In this document: positions 63,026-64,000 of the stretch, piece by piece | How positions within the stretch are numbered: position 1 is the first letter of the stretch | Layout of the letters: the number at the start of each line of letters is the position of its first letter | Assembly (NCBI RefSeq): GCF_000972385.1 | Contig: NZ_JXTE01000043.1 | Coordinates: 11,521 to 75,520, forward strand | Reading direction: 5' to 3' | From: Streptomyces sp. WM6386 | GTDB lineage: Bacteria > Actinomycetota > Actinomycetes > Streptomycetales > Streptomycetaceae | DNA: 64,000 nt | Notes under the pieces: generated by a model | What the model saw: only the letters and a program-made list of their open reading frames with translations | What the model was told of the DNA's origin: nothing | The model's database searches: none | Translations under genes and position numbers: made by a program

Positions 63026-64000
63026 TCAGTTGTAGGCCGCGAACGCCTTCGAGAACGCGTGCTGGTCCTGGACGATCGAGCTGCAGGTGGCGTCGGCGTA
63101 GTTCTTCGCGCCGCCCGAGCACTGCTTGTCGCGGGTGGCCGACCACATGGACAGCCAGCCGAGGCCCTTGGACTTGGCGAAGTTCACCAGCTGGGTGGCG
63201 TCGTCGACCTTGAAGATCTCCGTGGTGACGTCGTTGACGCCGATCATCGGGGTGACGGCAACGGCCTTCCAGGCGGCGCTGTCGGAGAGGCCGAGAACGC
63301 TCTTGACCTGGGCCTGGGTGGCGGTGGCGGCCTGTTCGGCGTAGGTGCCCATGTCGCCGCTGTAGGCCGGGCCGTAGTCCATCGCCATGATGTTGACGGT
63401 GGTGATGTCGACGCCGTTCTTCTTGGCGTCGGCGAGCAGGTCCACGCCCGCCTGGGTCAGGCCCTCCGGCATCACCGGGAGGGTGAAGGAGACGTCCAGG
63501 TCCGGGTGGTTCTTCTGGAGCGCGGCTATGGCCTGGGCGCGGCGCGTGTTCGCCGCGGTGTCGGGCAGCGCGCCGCCCTCGACGTCGAAGTCGACCTTGG
63601 TGAGGTCGTAGGCGGCCACGGCCTTCTCGTACGCCGTCGCCAGCGCGGCCGCCGACGAGCACGTCGTCGCCAGCTCCGAACCCGCTGCGCCGCCGAACGA
63701 CACCCGGACGTCGCCGCCCTTGGCCCGTAGCTCGCCGATCTGGGCGGCCACGGCGTCGCTCGCGAGGTCGGTCACGCCGCCCCACTTCGGGGTGCAGCCG
63801 CCGCCGTCGGTGACGAAGGCGAGGTTGTAGTCCTTGACGCCGGTGGCCTCGGCGGTGGCGACCAGGTCGAAGGCGGGGTAGAGGGAGGTGTCGACGTAGG
63901 GGGCGAAGCCGGCGCTCGTCGTGGTGCCGCTGCCGGTGCTCTGCGAGGGGGAAGCTGTGGGCGTCGTGGGGGTGACCGTCGGGGTCGGGGTCGGGGTCGG
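63026..64000 (-). CDS. GH18 chitinase, C-terminal part (5' end outside window)
   Basis: On the minus strand the frame is open to the window edge, so the N terminus is missing. The visible part begins with a Pro/Thr linker (PTPTPTVTPTTPTASPSQST), typical of the hinge after a chitin-binding module. It continues as a GH18 barrel: GFAPYVDTSLYPAFDLVATA, VRVSFGGAAGSELATTC, then VDFDVEGGAL with the catalytic Glu, and VNIMAMDYGPAYSGDMGTYA. It ends in SIVQDQHAFSKAFAAYN. It hydrolyses chitin outside the cell. Two Cys pairs near the end may form disulfides. It is convergent with bglC. Confidence 0.92.
   Translation of the reverse strand, partial: PTPTPTPTVTPTTPTASPSQSTGSGTTTSAGFAPYVDTSLYPAFDLVATAEATGVKDYNLAFVTDGGGCTPKWGGVTDLASDAVAAQIGELRAKGGDVRVSFGGAAGSELATTCSSAAALATAYEKAVAAYDLTKVDFDVEGGALPDTAANTRRAQAIAALQKNHPDLDVSFTLPVMPEGLTQAGVDLLADAKKNGVDITTVNIMAMDYGPAYSGDMGTYAEQAATATQAQVKSVLGLSDSAAWKAVAVTPMIGVNDVTTEIFKVDDATQLVNFAKSKGLGWLSMWSATRDKQCSGGAKNYADATCSSIVQDQHAFSKAFAAYN

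Noticed and set aside
1..64000. CRISPR array, insertion sequence or prophage
   Set aside because: No regularly spaced repeats, transposase motifs or phage structural genes were seen on either strand.

Overview
The window is chromosomal DNA from a Streptomyces. The grounds are very high GC with strong third-position GC bias, frequent GTG starts, a leucine TTA codon retained in a developmental regulator, and several characteristic genus loci: the desferrioxamine cluster desEF-desABCD, adpA-orn, and cebR-cebEFG-bglC. From memory the gene order resembles the S. coelicolor core region around SCO2757 to SCO2799; no database was consulted.

Layout. 1-6.4 kb: the end of a GH3 hexosaminidase, a lipoprotein, and a two-gene conflict-type module made of a trypsin-co-occurring protein and a trypsin/nSTAND/WD40 protein. 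6.4-18.3 kb: secreted S37 peptidase, small secreted protein, fused two-half ABC exporter, a broken lipoprotein gene, phytase-like and serine-hydrolase secreted proteins, a polytopic GT39 glycosyltransferase with a glycine-rich exterior, and a secreted endonuclease I preceded by PHO-box-like repeats. 18.4-25 kb: a guanidino-compound catabolic operon (symporter, ureohydrolase, ThDP enzyme) with a divergent PucR-type regulator, then a phosphatase-like gene. 25-28.1 kb: acyl-CoA dehydrogenase, TesB thioesterase and CDF transporter, with palindromic operators. 28.2-29.0 kb: gene debris. 29.0-35.4 kb: accR and the divergent accD1-accA1-hmgL-fadE4 leucine/isovalerate operon, with two 16-bp operators between them.

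35.4-45 kb: a GT2 glycosyltransferase, then desE, desF and desABCD with two DmdR-type iron boxes, one being a 33-bp perfect palindrome. 45-51.7 kb: GH20 hexosaminidase with a DasR-type site, a DUF4429 protein, a Tat-exported metallophosphoesterase, a small protein and glmS. 51.7-56.7 kb: acetate-transporter-like protein, universal stress protein, small membrane protein, adpA, orn, tRNA-His and a GNAT protein. 56.7-64 kb: cebR, cebEFG and bglC (cellobiose/cellotriose uptake and hydrolysis), and the end of a GH18 chitinase.

Themes. Amino-sugar and polysaccharide use (GH3, GH20, GH18, glmS, ceb) and branched-chain/acyl-CoA degradation recur along the window. Their control can be read from matches to known operator types: GTTAA-N6-TTAAC, iron box, dre and CebR box. 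The most consequential anomaly is a single extra T in codon 29 of adpA, which shifts the frame of this master developmental regulator unless it is a sequence error. The least characterised module is the trypsin/nSTAND/WD40 pair at 1.9-6.4 kb. No insertion sequence, prophage or CRISPR array was seen.
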